NCBI GenBank assembly: GCA_013397865.1 | Contig: VZTI01002652.1 | Span: 3,858,075 to 3,922,074 of the forward strand | DNA length: 64,000 nucleotides | Direction: 5' to 3' | Source of the DNA: Struthidea cinerea | Lineage: Eukaryota > Chordata > Aves > Passeriformes > Corcoracidae | Shown here: piece after piece, positions 39,737 through 52,300 of the stretch | Numbering within the stretch: the first letter of the stretch is position 1 | Layout of the letters: each line of letters opens with the position of its first letter | Translations under genes and position numbers: made by a program | The notes under the pieces: model-generated | What the model saw: only the letters and a program-made list of their open reading frames with translations | The model's database searches: none | What the model was told of the DNA's origin: nothing

Positions 39737-40112
39737 CATAGAATCATAGAATAGCTTGGGTTGGAAGGGACCTTAAAGATCATCTAGTTCCAGCCCTCCT
39801 GCCATGGGCAGGGAACCTTCCACTAGACCAGCTTGCTAAAAGATGCCCCATCTGACCCAGCCTTGAACACTTCCAGGGATGGGACATCCACAGATTCCCT
39901 GGGCAAGCCATTCCAGTGCCTCACCACCCTCATAGTGAAGAATTTCTTGCTAGTATCTAATCTAAACCTACACTCTTTCAGGATGAAGTCATTATCCCTT
40001 GTCCTGTCCCTACAACCCCTTGTAAAAAGTACCTCTCCAGCTCTCTTGTAGCTTTAGAGACTGGAATGTGCTCTAACGTTTCCCTAGAGCCTTCTCTTCT
40101 CCAGGAGGAGCA
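39737..40112 (-). mobile_element. CR1 non-LTR retrotransposon, 5'-truncated 3' end
   Basis: On the plus strand the copy begins with two tail units (catagaat catagaat, 39737-39752), the reverse complement of the CR1 3' octamer. The classical avian CR1 3'-UTR/ORF2-end sequence follows: agcttgggttggaagggacc, ttaaagatcatctagttcca, cttccagggatgggacatcc, ccattccagtgcctcaccac, ttctagtatctaatct-like text and ctctccagctctcttgtag, ending near gccttctcttctccagg at about 40112. The element lies on the minus strand and is about 375 bp long against a full length of over 4 kb. It is better preserved than the 11178 copy, suggesting a younger insertion. No coding capacity remains. Confidence 0.95.
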
Positions 40113-43100
40113 ATTGTCAAGCACTTTGTATCACAGAGTGATGCAAAATAATTTGCCATAGTCTGTACACAAGTAAACATCAACAGAATGGAAACATGAC
40201 TCTCACTTTAATCTGGGTGACCAGACTTTACTCCTTAGCACGATGATTTTGGTAATTTCAAAAACTTGGGCAGTAATAAAGTTCTTGTACATTAACTAGC
40301 GAAAACCAGTCTCCAGCTACAAGCGGCAAAGGAGCTGTCAGGAGATGAATCCCATGAGATGTTGAACATTCTGGATCCAACTCAACAGAATATTTAAGCA
40401 CATCTTATTTCACTTTAAGCATAGGACAAAATCCTTTATTTAAGCTATAATTCTCTCTACTTAAAGGAACTAAATTCTGTTTTTCTAAATTCACAAGCAA
40501 TATAGCAGTGAATAAAACAACTCAAATGTTAAGTGTTGCAAGCCAAGCTATGAAGAGCAAACAGCTACAATAAAACTATTTGCTCTGGAAAGCCTGTTTC
40601 CATTTAGCTTACAACCTCTCTGCTTTGCAACTATCATCCTATATCCATGTTTTCTCTATCACAGAGAGTTAATTCCTAAAATACAGTACACAGCATTATT
40701 AATTTCCTGAACAGTTCTCCCCCTTGAATGAGGCAGATGTTCTTCAGTTCCATACAGGTTGTCACCTTCAATTATTGTGGAGCCAGCTGAATTCTCCCTA
40801 CAATCATGGCTGTCAGGCTAGCTGGCTTGGAGAGAGCGGGCCTGGTCTGTTGTTGACACACATATGCCTGCATTATTCCACACTTTCTTAAGGATCCAAA
40901 ATAAATTCTCCTGTAAGAAACTCTTTGAACCAAAACCTGTAGAACTATTGCAGACCACTTAGTTTTGCTGAGCAAAGTTTTGGGATAAATAATGACCTCA
41001 GCACTTTGAAAATTTCAATACAGGTTGAAGTCCTAATGAAAAGAATAGGTTAAGTATTACCCCTCATCAGAAGAGCCCGAGGACACAGGATTTATTAGCC
41101 TAGGCACAGCAATGTTTTAATGCCATTAGCTGAACTGAAGCAAGTTTTAATTCTAGAGGCTGAGATTAAACTGATGCGTCACCACCTGTACCATTCCTGA
41201 GCAGGATATTGCTAGTAAATTTGAAAAAGGTGGCTCAGATATTTTTAGTGCTGTGTTCTGTTTTTCAGATTAGTAAGATAATTCCTATTTTGCAGACTGT
41301 TGGTGTCCCCCTTGTTGTTTTTAAAAAATTTAATGAGCAATTAAAAAGAAAAAAAAAAGAACAAGAGAAAAAATCCACACCACAATGAAATATTGGCTTG
41401 TCAAGCACAAAAATATCTGGCACCTGACTGATACACTAGAACTTGGAAAGCTTCAGGGCCCTGTGAATACAAGGTCTATTTGGTGTCCATCAGAGGAAGG
41501 AAGGGTACAACATTCATAGACAAGTTTTAGACTTTTCATAACCTCATGAACGTACGTGAGCCTGATAAAGAGGTGAGAGGTTTTGGGTTTGTTGTTTGGG
41601 GTTTTTTCCCCATAAAATGCATTCCAGATTACATGTTGGGTTTTATGCTTTTGTCTCCAGTTGTTGAATGCTGTTCTGTGACTTTGGTTAAAAAATTAAA
41701 AGAGACAGACACCAATAATCTGTATTTAAAGAGTTGAATTAGATATGTTCCCAAAACTACACATTCTAGTAATAGCTTTTTCATTGCTTCCAGACTATAC
41801 AAGCACAAGTTTGTTCAGTTAGCTTCTGGCTATGATCCAGTCAAATAGTTAGATGCTTGAATGAACTCAGGGAAATATTTTTACAGTGTGAAGAATTTTG
41901 ATTCTTGGCTACAATATTTATCTTATATTGCTTAGTCATATGAGAGTATAATTTCACTAGCTAGCAGATATCCCATTGAAATTTCTCTTGCAATGTGCTT
42001 TAGCTCACTGGCTGTGACCCTTATGTAAGGTCATCCACACAGCTGTTTAAATAAAAATATACACCATGATAACTCACAGTGTGCTCCAGTCATGCAGAAA
42101 TGTGAGTGAACAGCTTATTGATTTTAGTGTCTGACATGACCTGCTCATAATTAGGAAATCAATAACCCGGATTCTTCCTCTCTTTTCCACCAGCCACCTT
42201 CTCCCCAAATTCCAAAAATATCTCTGTGTTCAAACAGTGCTGATGTTGGATTCCCATCCCAATTCTGCAACACAAGCATTTCTATAACAGTTAAATAATT
42301 TCCCACATTTTACTTTGGTCCAAAGGTCTGGATGGTGGTTGCAGAAGGAATTTATTAAATAGTACAAAATAATGTTCAAAAGAGAGCTTAAAATATGGCA
42401 AGGAAATAGCAGATTCTGGCTAATAATAAAATCACAACTACATTAGAACAAAATACTCAGCTGACGATGCCGGTCAAAACATTGATGCCTCATCATTTGT
42501 CCCAGTTGCCAAAATAGCTACAGAGTGTGATTTTCCCGTTACCACATGGCAGGGAGGCCCTAGCCCTTTGCAGGGTGCCTTCTTTTAACTTTAGCACCCT
42601 TATGCCCAGGTGACACTTCCCAGTTAGCTCCTCCCTAGGTACTACTGGTCTTTCAGTAGATTTGCAGAATGTTACAGGGCTTGAAAACATTTGAGGTTAT
42701 TGCTCAAGAGCAGAACAGGGCATGCAGGCAAACTAATGGAAGAGATCAAATATTTAAATAACACATGTAAAAGACCTCAGGCATCTTACATGGCATCTCA
42801 GAAAAGAGTCAATTATGGGGCACAGGAAGAATCTAATAATAACCAAAGTAGGCCATATGCAAACACTGTCATCCCGGCAAAAATTTGAAAGAAGCTATAC
42901 AAATAGCAGTGAAGGAAGACAAATATGCACACTCAGAGCATGCATACCCCAGAGTACCCTTTCTGAATCACCTTTTGAGAATATGATCTGCCAAGCGGGG
43001 GGAATCCAAATTCAGATGTAGCTACATTTCAGCTGAAAAGCCTGCCAAAGCCAAGCTACTGTGCATTCCCAAACTGTCAGAAACACACTCAGAAAAAAAA

Positions 43101-45229
43101 CCACAGCGAGTACTTCTGTACTTGCCCAGTTCTTTATACCGGCTAAGAAAGGAAGAATGCACAATGTTGCATCATTTTCACTAGGCTTAAAATGCAGAGG
43201 CAGCATGTAAAACCAGCAGGAATGATAATCAGAAGAGAATAATGCTGCAGGAAGCCTACAGCAAGGACCCAAGTTTCAGCAAGTATTTGAAAATACACAA
43301 TTTGCTTTCTTGCAGCTTCACAAACTGAGGGTTTTGCATGCATATTAAGGTGCTGACAAAACAGCAATGTATTCCAAGACAAAGCACAAGCATAAGAACC
43401 CTCAAAGAGACATATTAGAAGTTATTCAGTGAATGTTGAAAAATAGGGTTGTCAAAAGGATTATTTTCAGTGTAAGCTTTTTAAAAATAAACATACATTT
43501 TAGTGAACAGCATTCTCAGAAAGAATTTAGTTCTAGTACAACAGCTGTAAAGGTTCCCCCTTCATTTAAAGTGCTATTCCCTAGCCTACAGTCTTTTAAG
43601 CACTGTATAAATTACCACATTGGTGTAAGAGGATATACATTTGCTTTCATGAAAAATGTCAACATATTAAACTTCAGCAATGCGCTGGTACTGTTTGAGG
43701 CTTTTGTGATGAAAAATCGGTGACTCCAGCAATTTTTTTTCATAGACTCAGTTGTCTTCAGTGTAAGACTCCCCCAGACTCTAGCTTTTGGGATAGGTGT
43801 GGGTTTGCATCTTAACTGGCTTTCACTACCGTGCTCTCACTTTCAGCTTGCAGTGCCTGAGCTGGGTTTTGGAGGGCTCTGGCACATGTCCAGGCAGTGA
43901 TGCTCTCTCTCCCTCTCCAGGGGAAATTCCAGGGGCTTAAACACACCATTTCCCAGAACTCTAAGGTTTATGTGCCGAGGGTTTGTAATTTAACACATAA
44001 CATGCACACATTGCCCTTCACAAAGGTTTCCATGATTTTTCTCAGAAACTTAAATATTCTTGTGGAATCATTGTTGTAAATTTGATCAGTTCAGTCATAT
44101 AATTTAGGATATGAGGCTACTCACAGCATTTTTGAAGCACAGCTAAGGGGGAAATAAGTGAGTGGAAATGAGATGCCATTTTGGGAGCAGGAAAGGGATG
44201 TGAGAATTTAAAGTGGGGAAAAAAAGCATACAAAGTCATAGCTGCTCTCCTCTCAACACAGACAAAACCCCAGAGAAAATATTCCCCCATTTTTTCCTTT
44301 GTATTTTTCTTCAGAGTCCATAGAGCAATAGAGAATATTTCTCTTTTTTACCAGAGTCTCTCTTTACTTGCCCCAGATTTATTTCCTCTGATCTTCACAT
44401 CAGCAATATTGTGGCTGATCTTCATGATCCTACTGCAAAGAACCCCTTCCCTTCTCGTCCCCACATTTTCATATAGTTAAGAGAATTAACTTGGTCTATC
44501 AGAAATCTTTAGCATTTAAAAATAAAAATAAATCTCTTTGTTTGTGTTTATCAGTTATTCTTACTTGCAAAACAGCAGAAACATTTAGCTCCCTCTGCTT
44601 CTGCCCCTCAGTACTATTCCACAACAACTAAAAATTACGAAGTTTATTTATTCTAGACTGGAAAACAGGTCTGCATCACATCCTTACTATGAATGAGGAA
44701 TTAAATGCTACAGCGATCTGATTAAATTGTATTGTAGAAACCTTAAACCATGCTACATTCTAATAGTAGAACTAGGTTTGCTTCTATCTTTTTTAAAAGG
44801 AACCCTGAAAATACTCAATTTCTTACTTCTGTAGAGTAAAAAAACCTTGCCATAGTCAAAATAATTCCTAATCCGATTGCAGTAAACACTTCAAAATATA
44901 GCACATCACAGACCCTCCCTCCCATCCCACCACATCCTCACGCTGATATTTGACTGAGGCTTTTCAGCATGTGCAAACATTCTGTTTCAAATGTGCTTCT
45001 CATCTTTCAGTGAAAACCATGCCTAGGCCAGATGCTGTGGTTGTCTTTTGCATTTATTTAATTGGTTGTCATTTAACATGAAACACATGATGACAAAAGC
45101 AAATCTACTCCCTCTGCAATCATTGCTTTTGAAACACAAATGCCCGTGCCTCATCCTGGCTGGTCCTAGAACAAGCAGAGGCTAGAAGAACTGTTTGTTC
45201 CCTGGAAAAATATTTTAGGGAGGGTGTAA
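40113..45229. other. AT-rich non-coding stretch, no gene recognised
   Basis: Contents are an A-rich tract near 41340-41375, a CT-rich tract near 43904-43918 and many short open frames below 100 codons. No repeat end or splice-bounded exon was recognised. Confidence 0.55.
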
Positions 45230-45275
45230 ATTTGCATTCACTACCATTAATTAGATCAAGCTAATTAGCAATTAA
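45230..45275. promoter_or_regulatory. Octamer plus homeodomain-core cluster, candidate enhancer
   Basis: An inverted octamer ATTTGCAT (45230-45237) is followed within 40 bp by TAATTA (45248-45253), TAATTA (45262-45267) and CAATTAA (45269-45275). Dense POU plus homeodomain sites of this kind are typical of vertebrate conserved non-coding enhancers active in neural or patterning tissues. The call rests on motif density only. A cross-species alignment would show whether the block is conserved. Confidence 0.35.
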
Positions 45276-45889
45276 CTCAGTTTTAAAAGGAAACAAATGT
45301 TTAGGCTAAATAAATCCTGGTCTGTGTATGTGTGTGCTTAAGAAACTGGAGTTAACTTCTATGAGTGCATTTCATCAGGTAGAAGGAACTAAACATCAGA
45401 CTTATCACTAAGAGAATTAAACTGAAATAGAACAAAAGAGCTTATCAGAAGTGCCAGGTGCTGTATTTCTCACTTTGAGGGTGTCTGTGTCTGTCTTTGC
45501 ACTGTTTTAACACACCTTCAAACAAAGGATGACTGGCACTTGAGGTCCCATAGAAGCAGTGAGTTTGGGAGGAGTGCTTTCAAGGAGGAAAGTTTATCAA
45601 AGCTGAAACAAATGAGTATTTCTGTCAGCAGTAACGCCAGCTTATGCATCCCCTGTGCCCTTCTTAACTCCATGCTCTTCTCTCTGGTGCTCTTACCACA
45701 GCTGGTGTGGCTGCATGGTGAATGAGCTCAGGGCAGTGATCCTCTTTAGGAAAACTCCTTAACGACAGTAACTGCTATAGGCACTGCTGCAAAGGAAGGA
45801 CTTAGATGGAGAGAGTAGAATACATTATAAATGTTTGTTTTTGTTTGTTTGTTTTTTTTTTTTTCCTAAAGATAGATCTGGGAAAGCCT
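45276..45889. other. Non-coding stretch with TTTG/T-rich tract
   Basis: A (TTTG)n tract passing into a run of about 13 T occupies 45833-45864, directly beside the second CpG cluster. It would lie in the intron of any minus-strand transcript starting in that cluster. Nothing else was recognised. Confidence 0.55.
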
Positions 45890-46090
45890 TACCGTGAGGG
45901 AGGCTTCGTTCTGAGCCGTGGCTGTGCAGCCCCCCAGGCAAGACCCGCACCCGGGGCTGTGCTGGCTGAAGCGCAGCAGCGGCGGTCAGGGAGCCGTCCG
46001 GGCGCGCCGAGGACAGAGCTGTGCTCCCGTATCCCCTCTTTCTGCCTCTTCCAGCTGAACTGCAGCGACAGAGCCCCGAGCTGTCTGTCA
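45890..46090 (-). promoter_or_regulatory. Short CpG island, candidate minus-strand first exon and promoter
   Basis: About 16 CpG fall within roughly 200 bp (densest at 45961-46020), against very few in the flanks. On the minus strand the island ends in CCCTCACG|GTAAGG, a strong splice donor with its GT at 45892-45891. A minus-strand transcript initiating in the island would therefore have a ready first exon of up to about 200 bases. The minus frame through it is open (46091 down to 45825, 88 codons), but past the donor it runs into a lysine-rich end encoded by the TTTG/T tract, so it is probably not coding as it stands. No TATA box was seen, which is usual for CpG-island promoters. The downstream gene is unknown. 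Confidence 0.45.
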
Positions 46091-46099
46091 ACAGAAAGA

Positions 46100-49000
46100 G
46101 GGATTTTTCTTTTCTCTCAGTTGCATAAGGAAGCAGTCAGACCTCGCTGTTCTTGTAATTTGTCTCCAGCTCAGCTGACTAAGATGTACAAGTCAGGAAA
46201 CTAACATCTTTCTTATCAATTTTCCAGTCACTTTTTACAGGCGCTGTAAACTACACTGAAGCTATCCCTTCTCAGTTCACCGTGGCTGTCAGTCTGTAAC
46301 AGAGCTCAGCCCGTTTATGTAGCCAATTTCAAATATTTGCCACAAAAAAATGTTACCTCATAATATTTATTTAATACCTTGATGTAGCAGCAGTAGATAA
46401 GACCATCCTACTACAGAATTATTAACAGTCCAGAGGATCCTTTGGCTGTTGCTGACACACAACAGTTGTATACTGCTGCACTGTTACTTGAATGACTTTT
46501 TCATTAAATTTATTTTCATTAAAAGTTGCATTATATCAGATACTTGTTTCAATTTACATTGCCACTGATGGTCTCTCTTCAGTCTTTATGGAGAATTCCA
46601 ATTAATGTCAAAGAGGAGTAATCACACATTAAATGAATGGAGAATGTATCCCTTAAAATTTAATGTTACACGAGATATTAACTATCATTTTACTTAACTT
46701 TTATACTAAAACATTAACTACAATTTGCAGAATAAGGATTTTCCGAGTTCTCTCCCCCCAGAGAACATGAGGCACTGCTGTTCATGATAGTGTAGTCTTG
46801 CTGAGCTCAGAGATGGCACTGGAGCCTGTTGAGAAAATGATGCAGTGAATTCCCCAAACAACTTTAAAATAACTCTCAAAGCATCTCACACTCAATCCAC
46901 ACATGGGATTGAACCTCCAAACTAAGATTAGCTGCCATGAAAGGTAATAGGATATAGTCTGAACCAACAAAATACTACACTAGTTAATGAACTAGTTTAT
47001 TGGGAATTCAGGTGAAGGATTTGCTGTCTGTAAAGGAGAAAGGCTGAGCAGAATAGAAGCAAGAATATTAATAGGCCAGTAAAAAAACTTCATAAAAGGT
47101 ACAATTTTTTTTACTGTAATGGGATAAGCATGAGAAAATAGACAACAGCATAAGTAATATATAAAAGAATAATGGCCATACAGCAGTAAAAGATGTGTAA
47201 TTTGACTAAGACTATTTATATGACACTTACTCAGTTGATGACAAAAAAAGTCAAAACAACCCAAAAAGCACCACTTTCCTGGAAGATACTGAACTAAGGC
47301 CAAATATAAAGTGAAAGTCCTTCAAAGTTTCACCTTCATATAACTGCTTGTTGCATCTTAGCTGCTTTGTTTTCCCTCCATTGAAGGCTTTGGCACTTCT
47401 CTTATAGACTCAGTGAATGACTGTGCAAAAATCTCAGCACTGAAAAAGGCAGCACCAAAGGCCATGCTCTCAACACCTACTCTGAGCAGTGTGAGCTGAA
47501 TCAAAGCCTCTAAGCTGGCACAGGCACAAAAGAGGCTGGGGATGAGACACTACAGGAAAAAAACAGCATTGAGAGGCAAAAATCTGTTAAAGAAATACTG
47601 ATTTATACCAGGAAGAAACCAAACCAGAACACCTGCCACAGCCCTTATCTGGCTTGCTCTCTTATCTGCATTTGGTCTTTAAACAAAACTTGTGCCCCCC
47701 TCAAGAGTACTTCTAGTACAGAATCAGCAATAGTGGGATGAAGAGCAGCATCCAAGAGTTATTTTTAAGTGCTTACTTGAACTCACCTAAATCTAGAATG
47801 CCTTGAGCATTTCGGTTTTTTCTGTGGTTTCCAAGTTAAAATGTTGTAAAAGCATAGGCATTAGCCTTCAAAGGCTGCATATGTAGGGAGAAAATACATT
47901 TTGGAGAGGACTGTGCTGGTTTCTAGAGTCCTTGAAAACAGGTAACAAACCTTACCAGTATTGCTTTTAGGAGCTTCAGCCAGACTGGGGTGTTCAGTGA
48001 AATCCTGTCCTTGTAGGAAGGACTCACTGGCCACTTCAGTTTTCTTAGATTCGGCACTAGGACACAGTGACCCAGTCAAGGACTATTACAGCTAGGGCAA
48101 AAAAAGAGAGACAGAAAGAAAGAAAGACAGACACAAAGAGAGATAAAAGAAAAAAAAAAATAGAATGGTGTCTGCTAAAGCTGAAGGGGTGTATTAGCCT
48201 TGGTATATGAACAGTCAGTATCCCATGATTACAGGTGTAACTTAAAAGCAAAAAAACCCACAGAAAATATTTGGAAAATAAGATGGGAAAAGAAGCATTA
48301 GGAAAACAATGGAGAAACATGAAGCGATTCCTGTGTGGCAGACCTGACTCAACACCAACTCAGCACCACCCTTTCTAGAGCACGTGCTCCACCTCCATCA
48401 CATGGTCAGTCTGACATGAACAGGCAGTGGTCCTGTGTGTATCGTAAAGAGAGATCCATTATCTACATCCATGGGAAACATCTGCAGATGGATAAGACAA
48501 GAAGGGTATTGGCATCCACAGAAACAGCATCCACAGTTAAAGGAAAAAAGAAAGTGTCAATATATCCCCATCCATAAATTTCAGCTGTACAAGGGAGCTT
48601 TCAGTAATGTCAGGAATACTCTTGAATTTTACACAAATCACGCTTCTCAAAATGAAAAGAAAGAAAGTACTGTCATGGATTCCCAAATGTGTTGTGGGCT
48701 GATCGCATTAAATAGAAGAACATCATAATGAATGACACAGAAGAAATGGATAATACATGGGGATTTGTCAGAAATATAAAGTTTGCCAGATAAAAATGCC
48801 AATCATACCATCTCAGCTAGTCACAAATGGCATCAGCCACAGTGAGAATGGATATCTTTTGGTCGAGGAAATTGTGAGCATATGACCACTGACTGAATGG
48901 AAAGAACTGGGTTGAAAGAATTTATGTCAAAATGGAAGGATGCAAACCAAGTTTCCACAGAAGAACCGTGTGTTGCACCAAGCACGAACTGGAAAAGGCA

Positions 49001-49287
49001 CAGCAAGCCCCAACTCAGCTGACAGCTCCAGTAGGAGGGAGGATAGTTAGGGAGATAGGCTGAAAGGGACCATGGAAGAAGAAACATCCATAATACTACA
49101 AATGAAAACAAGTCCAAATCTTGTATTCAGATTGGATGCAGATCTAGAGAAAATGGGGCTACAGGAGCTGGTGTAGTCAAGACTCAGCAGTCATAATCTG
49201 CATACTCTGGTCACATATGAAGGCAAAAAATGAAAAACACAGGCGTCCTTCCAAAATATCCCAGAACACAAATGCACACACAGAGAA
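46100..49287. other. AT-rich non-coding stretch with purine-rich tract
   Basis: A purine-rich imperfect (GAAA)/(GACA) tract lies at 48098-48160. A 12-bp palindrome with a central E-box, GAGCACGTGCTC, lies at 48378-48389. Open frames of up to 103 codons have no recognisable domains. No transposon end was seen. Confidence 0.55.
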
Positions 49288-49307
49288 GAGTTTGCATATG
49301 CAAACTC
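49288..49307. promoter_or_regulatory. Perfect 20-bp palindrome, POU-dimer (MORE-type) candidate
   Basis: The sequence GAGTTTGCATATGCAAACTC equals its own reverse complement over all 20 bases and has no spacer. Its core, TGCATATGCA, is shared with the MORE element (ATGCATATGCAT) on which OCT/POU factors bind as homodimers. Each half also contains a near-octamer, TTTGCATA/TATGCAAA. The palindrome is seen directly; factor binding is inferred. Confidence 0.45.
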
Positions 49308-52300
49308 ATCATGTTATTGACTGAGATTGAATGAACTCACTCTCAATGCCTTTCACGTGTGCAAGATCTGAAGAAGGGAAGTTAGGCAGCAAGTGCTGGC
49401 AGTCCCTGCTGCCTGCACACTCAGCATGTGGGCAGGGAGAACATCCTTTGATGACCTAAGTACTAGTAAGGATATCTGGAAGTTTGTCCACCCTGTAGCT
49501 TTTGTTCTTTAAAGGTTTATTTTGATAGTCTTACTCCTCTAGAGTGTGCTCAATGGCCACACCTACGTGAAACAGTTGCTAGCTGTTGGCATGCCACTGA
49601 CACATTATACATCCTCGTAAAACCTGGCAAAAAAAGATGCAGAGAGAGGAGTCTAAAGCTTCTGCTTGGCTGGGAACACAAAGCAAAGGTGCTACATGCT
49701 TTGAAAATACCGTGTCTGCATAGCCCTCATTGCCTCACATGGGGGCAACTTTAGTAGCAGAAATTCATCACTTGAGAGGGATGTAAGAATGCTTATTTTT
49801 TATGTAAAGTATAGGCACAGAAACTTATATATCTGAGAGAGAAAGGCACCTTCTGGAGCAGCCGGTCCTGGCACTCTGCAGGCACTCTGTGTCAGTGAAA
49901 TACACCTCCTGGAACAGGATCTTACTACACCATGCAGTGGGTTTAAAGAATGTGGGCCCAGCTCTCTCCTGGCTGGGTGTGAGCACCATGCACTGAGATC
50001 AATGCCATCACATACATCTTGAAGAGCAAGAGTTGGTCGGTTTGTATGTGATTTGAGAACCCTTGCAAAAAACACTAGCAGCATATGAGAGCTCTCAGTT
50101 ATCCTCTGAAGACTAGGCTGTCTGCCAAGAGAACAGCACTTTGGGCAGACACATCAATAATTTCCACCATCTATCCACCAAAGAAAGAGATTCCATTTAC
50201 CTTAAAATGCATCACGTGTGGATTTTACCATGCTGAAAAGGGCAGCGCTTGTAGTATTCTGAACTATCATACTGTAACAGGATTGGTTCCCCTTAGTGCT
50301 GCTCAGATGCAGCTGCTGCCTCGAGGAATTCATATTAATTCAGTGAATCCCATCCCTTCCTTGACAGGAGTGGGCTATTTTGCTATAAAGTGGCTAAACT
50401 CCATGGCTATAACTGATCAAATGAGGTGTGCCCATACATAATGTTTAACCATAAAATTTAACTAAAGAAATAAAATTTGAACACTGGCCAATAAAGTGGA
50501 TGGAGAAGTGGCAGAGACAGTCTCAGCAAACCTGAGCGTGGGACAAGCGCTTCAGAATGTAAAATTAGGTGAGCCAGATTCCAAGCTGGTGATTTCAATA
50601 TCTCTTTTAGAACGTTAGATTTAAACTGAATGCTGTTGAACATGCTATTTAAATGTCATTTGCTCTTTTCCTGTAAGTATTTCAAAGGCCTTGCCCAGCT
50701 ATCTCAACTGAGAAACTGCCCAGCTATGTTATGTGCTGCCTTTTACTGCCTACTGGGTCATTTTGGCTAACACTGCATTTTCAGCTGACTGTGCTGCACT
50801 CTCTGAAGAAAGGCAAACATTTCTTGCCTACATCTGAAAAACATTTTGATCGATACAGAAAAAGAAGCATTTTAGTTTGGTGTGCTGTTGTTTGCCTAGG
50901 ATTGGAGTTAAAAAAATTGAAAAAGAAAAAAAAAATCCCCCCTCCAACTCTCCCTGTGACATTTCTAAGCATTTTTGTTCTAAATACTAACTTAGATCAT
51001 CTGGTGATTGGGTTTGCATTCCCCAGACTGGTCCTGCTTTGTGAAAGCTGGAGTCTGGAAGGATGACACCTCTGTGAATGGGGAGCAGAGAGCTGATGTT
51101 CCTACCCCAAGCAGCTATTCCTGCTTCTTCAGCCACCACCCACTTTCCCACATTACATCCTGTATTGTATCTCCCTTACCTGTCTTTAAAGAACTCACAG
51201 CCTTGACAGGTAAGTCACGTATATGGCAGGAGAGAACAAAGGCACTGTAATTCTGTCTACAGTTTCTCTTTCTACCACTGGCTCTCTCCTTCTCAGGCTC
51301 TTGAGGGCTTTCCTTAAATACTCCACTGACAGGCCACTGGCTTTACCTCCCTAAGTCTGGGACTCCCAGTGCAGCTGGGCAATTAGCATTGGTCCCTCAG
51401 GCTATCTGTCTGCTCAGACCTCCTGGCCAAATCTCAAAATAATCCCAAATCCCTGCACAGTACTTGGGTAACAAAGGCTGCAGCCACTCGAGGAGCAAAA
51501 ACAAAAGGGAAGAGACAAAGCAAGTCACAAAGTCACAACTATAGAAGGGAGAATTTATGAAATTTTGTCCCCATCTCACCCACTGTAAGTTGCTGGGGTT
51601 CAACGTCCTGTGGGAAGCCGTGCAGCTACTAGAGCCAGCAGCACAGCAAGTGTTTTCTCTCTGGGATATTTTGGGTCATTAAATGTTGCTAAAGACATAT
51701 TTGTCCTTGGAAGGCTTAAAAGCAAACCTTTTAAAAACCTGGCATGTGGGACTCAGTGAGGTAATGAATGATGCAAAAGAGCCAAATATTAGGTTCCAAG
51801 CACTGTAGTATGACTGAAATTTCACATCACCTAGAGGATAAAGTAAAATTCAGTAACTTGGTTTGAAACAGCAGAAAAGATTTCCTGGTTTTATCAGTGC
51901 TGTTTGAGATATATTTGAAGCTGGCATGCAGCAGAGGATAATTTCCTAATATCACATTCTCTTTGAATGGCTCATTTGTTTACCATAAGCAAAATGAAAT
52001 AGGATTTCAAAATAAGCTGCTTGTCCATTGACTATTCCCTGCCAAGGTCTAACACACAGACACAGGTGGGTGATGTTTTATCCAGCCAATAGCCAAAACT
52101 TCAGTTGCTGGCTTCCGCAGGAGGCTGGGCTGTCCTCTACCAGCTTGTGAGACTGAGTGGTACTAGAGCAGGTAACAGTTGTCTGGCAGGGTGACAAAGG
52201 CTTGAGTGATCAAGATGAGAGAAAGGCTGAGGAGACAGAGAAGTGTTTTCTCCTTCCTTGCTCTTGGCAAAGGATGAAACAAGACCTTGTTCTTATGGGC

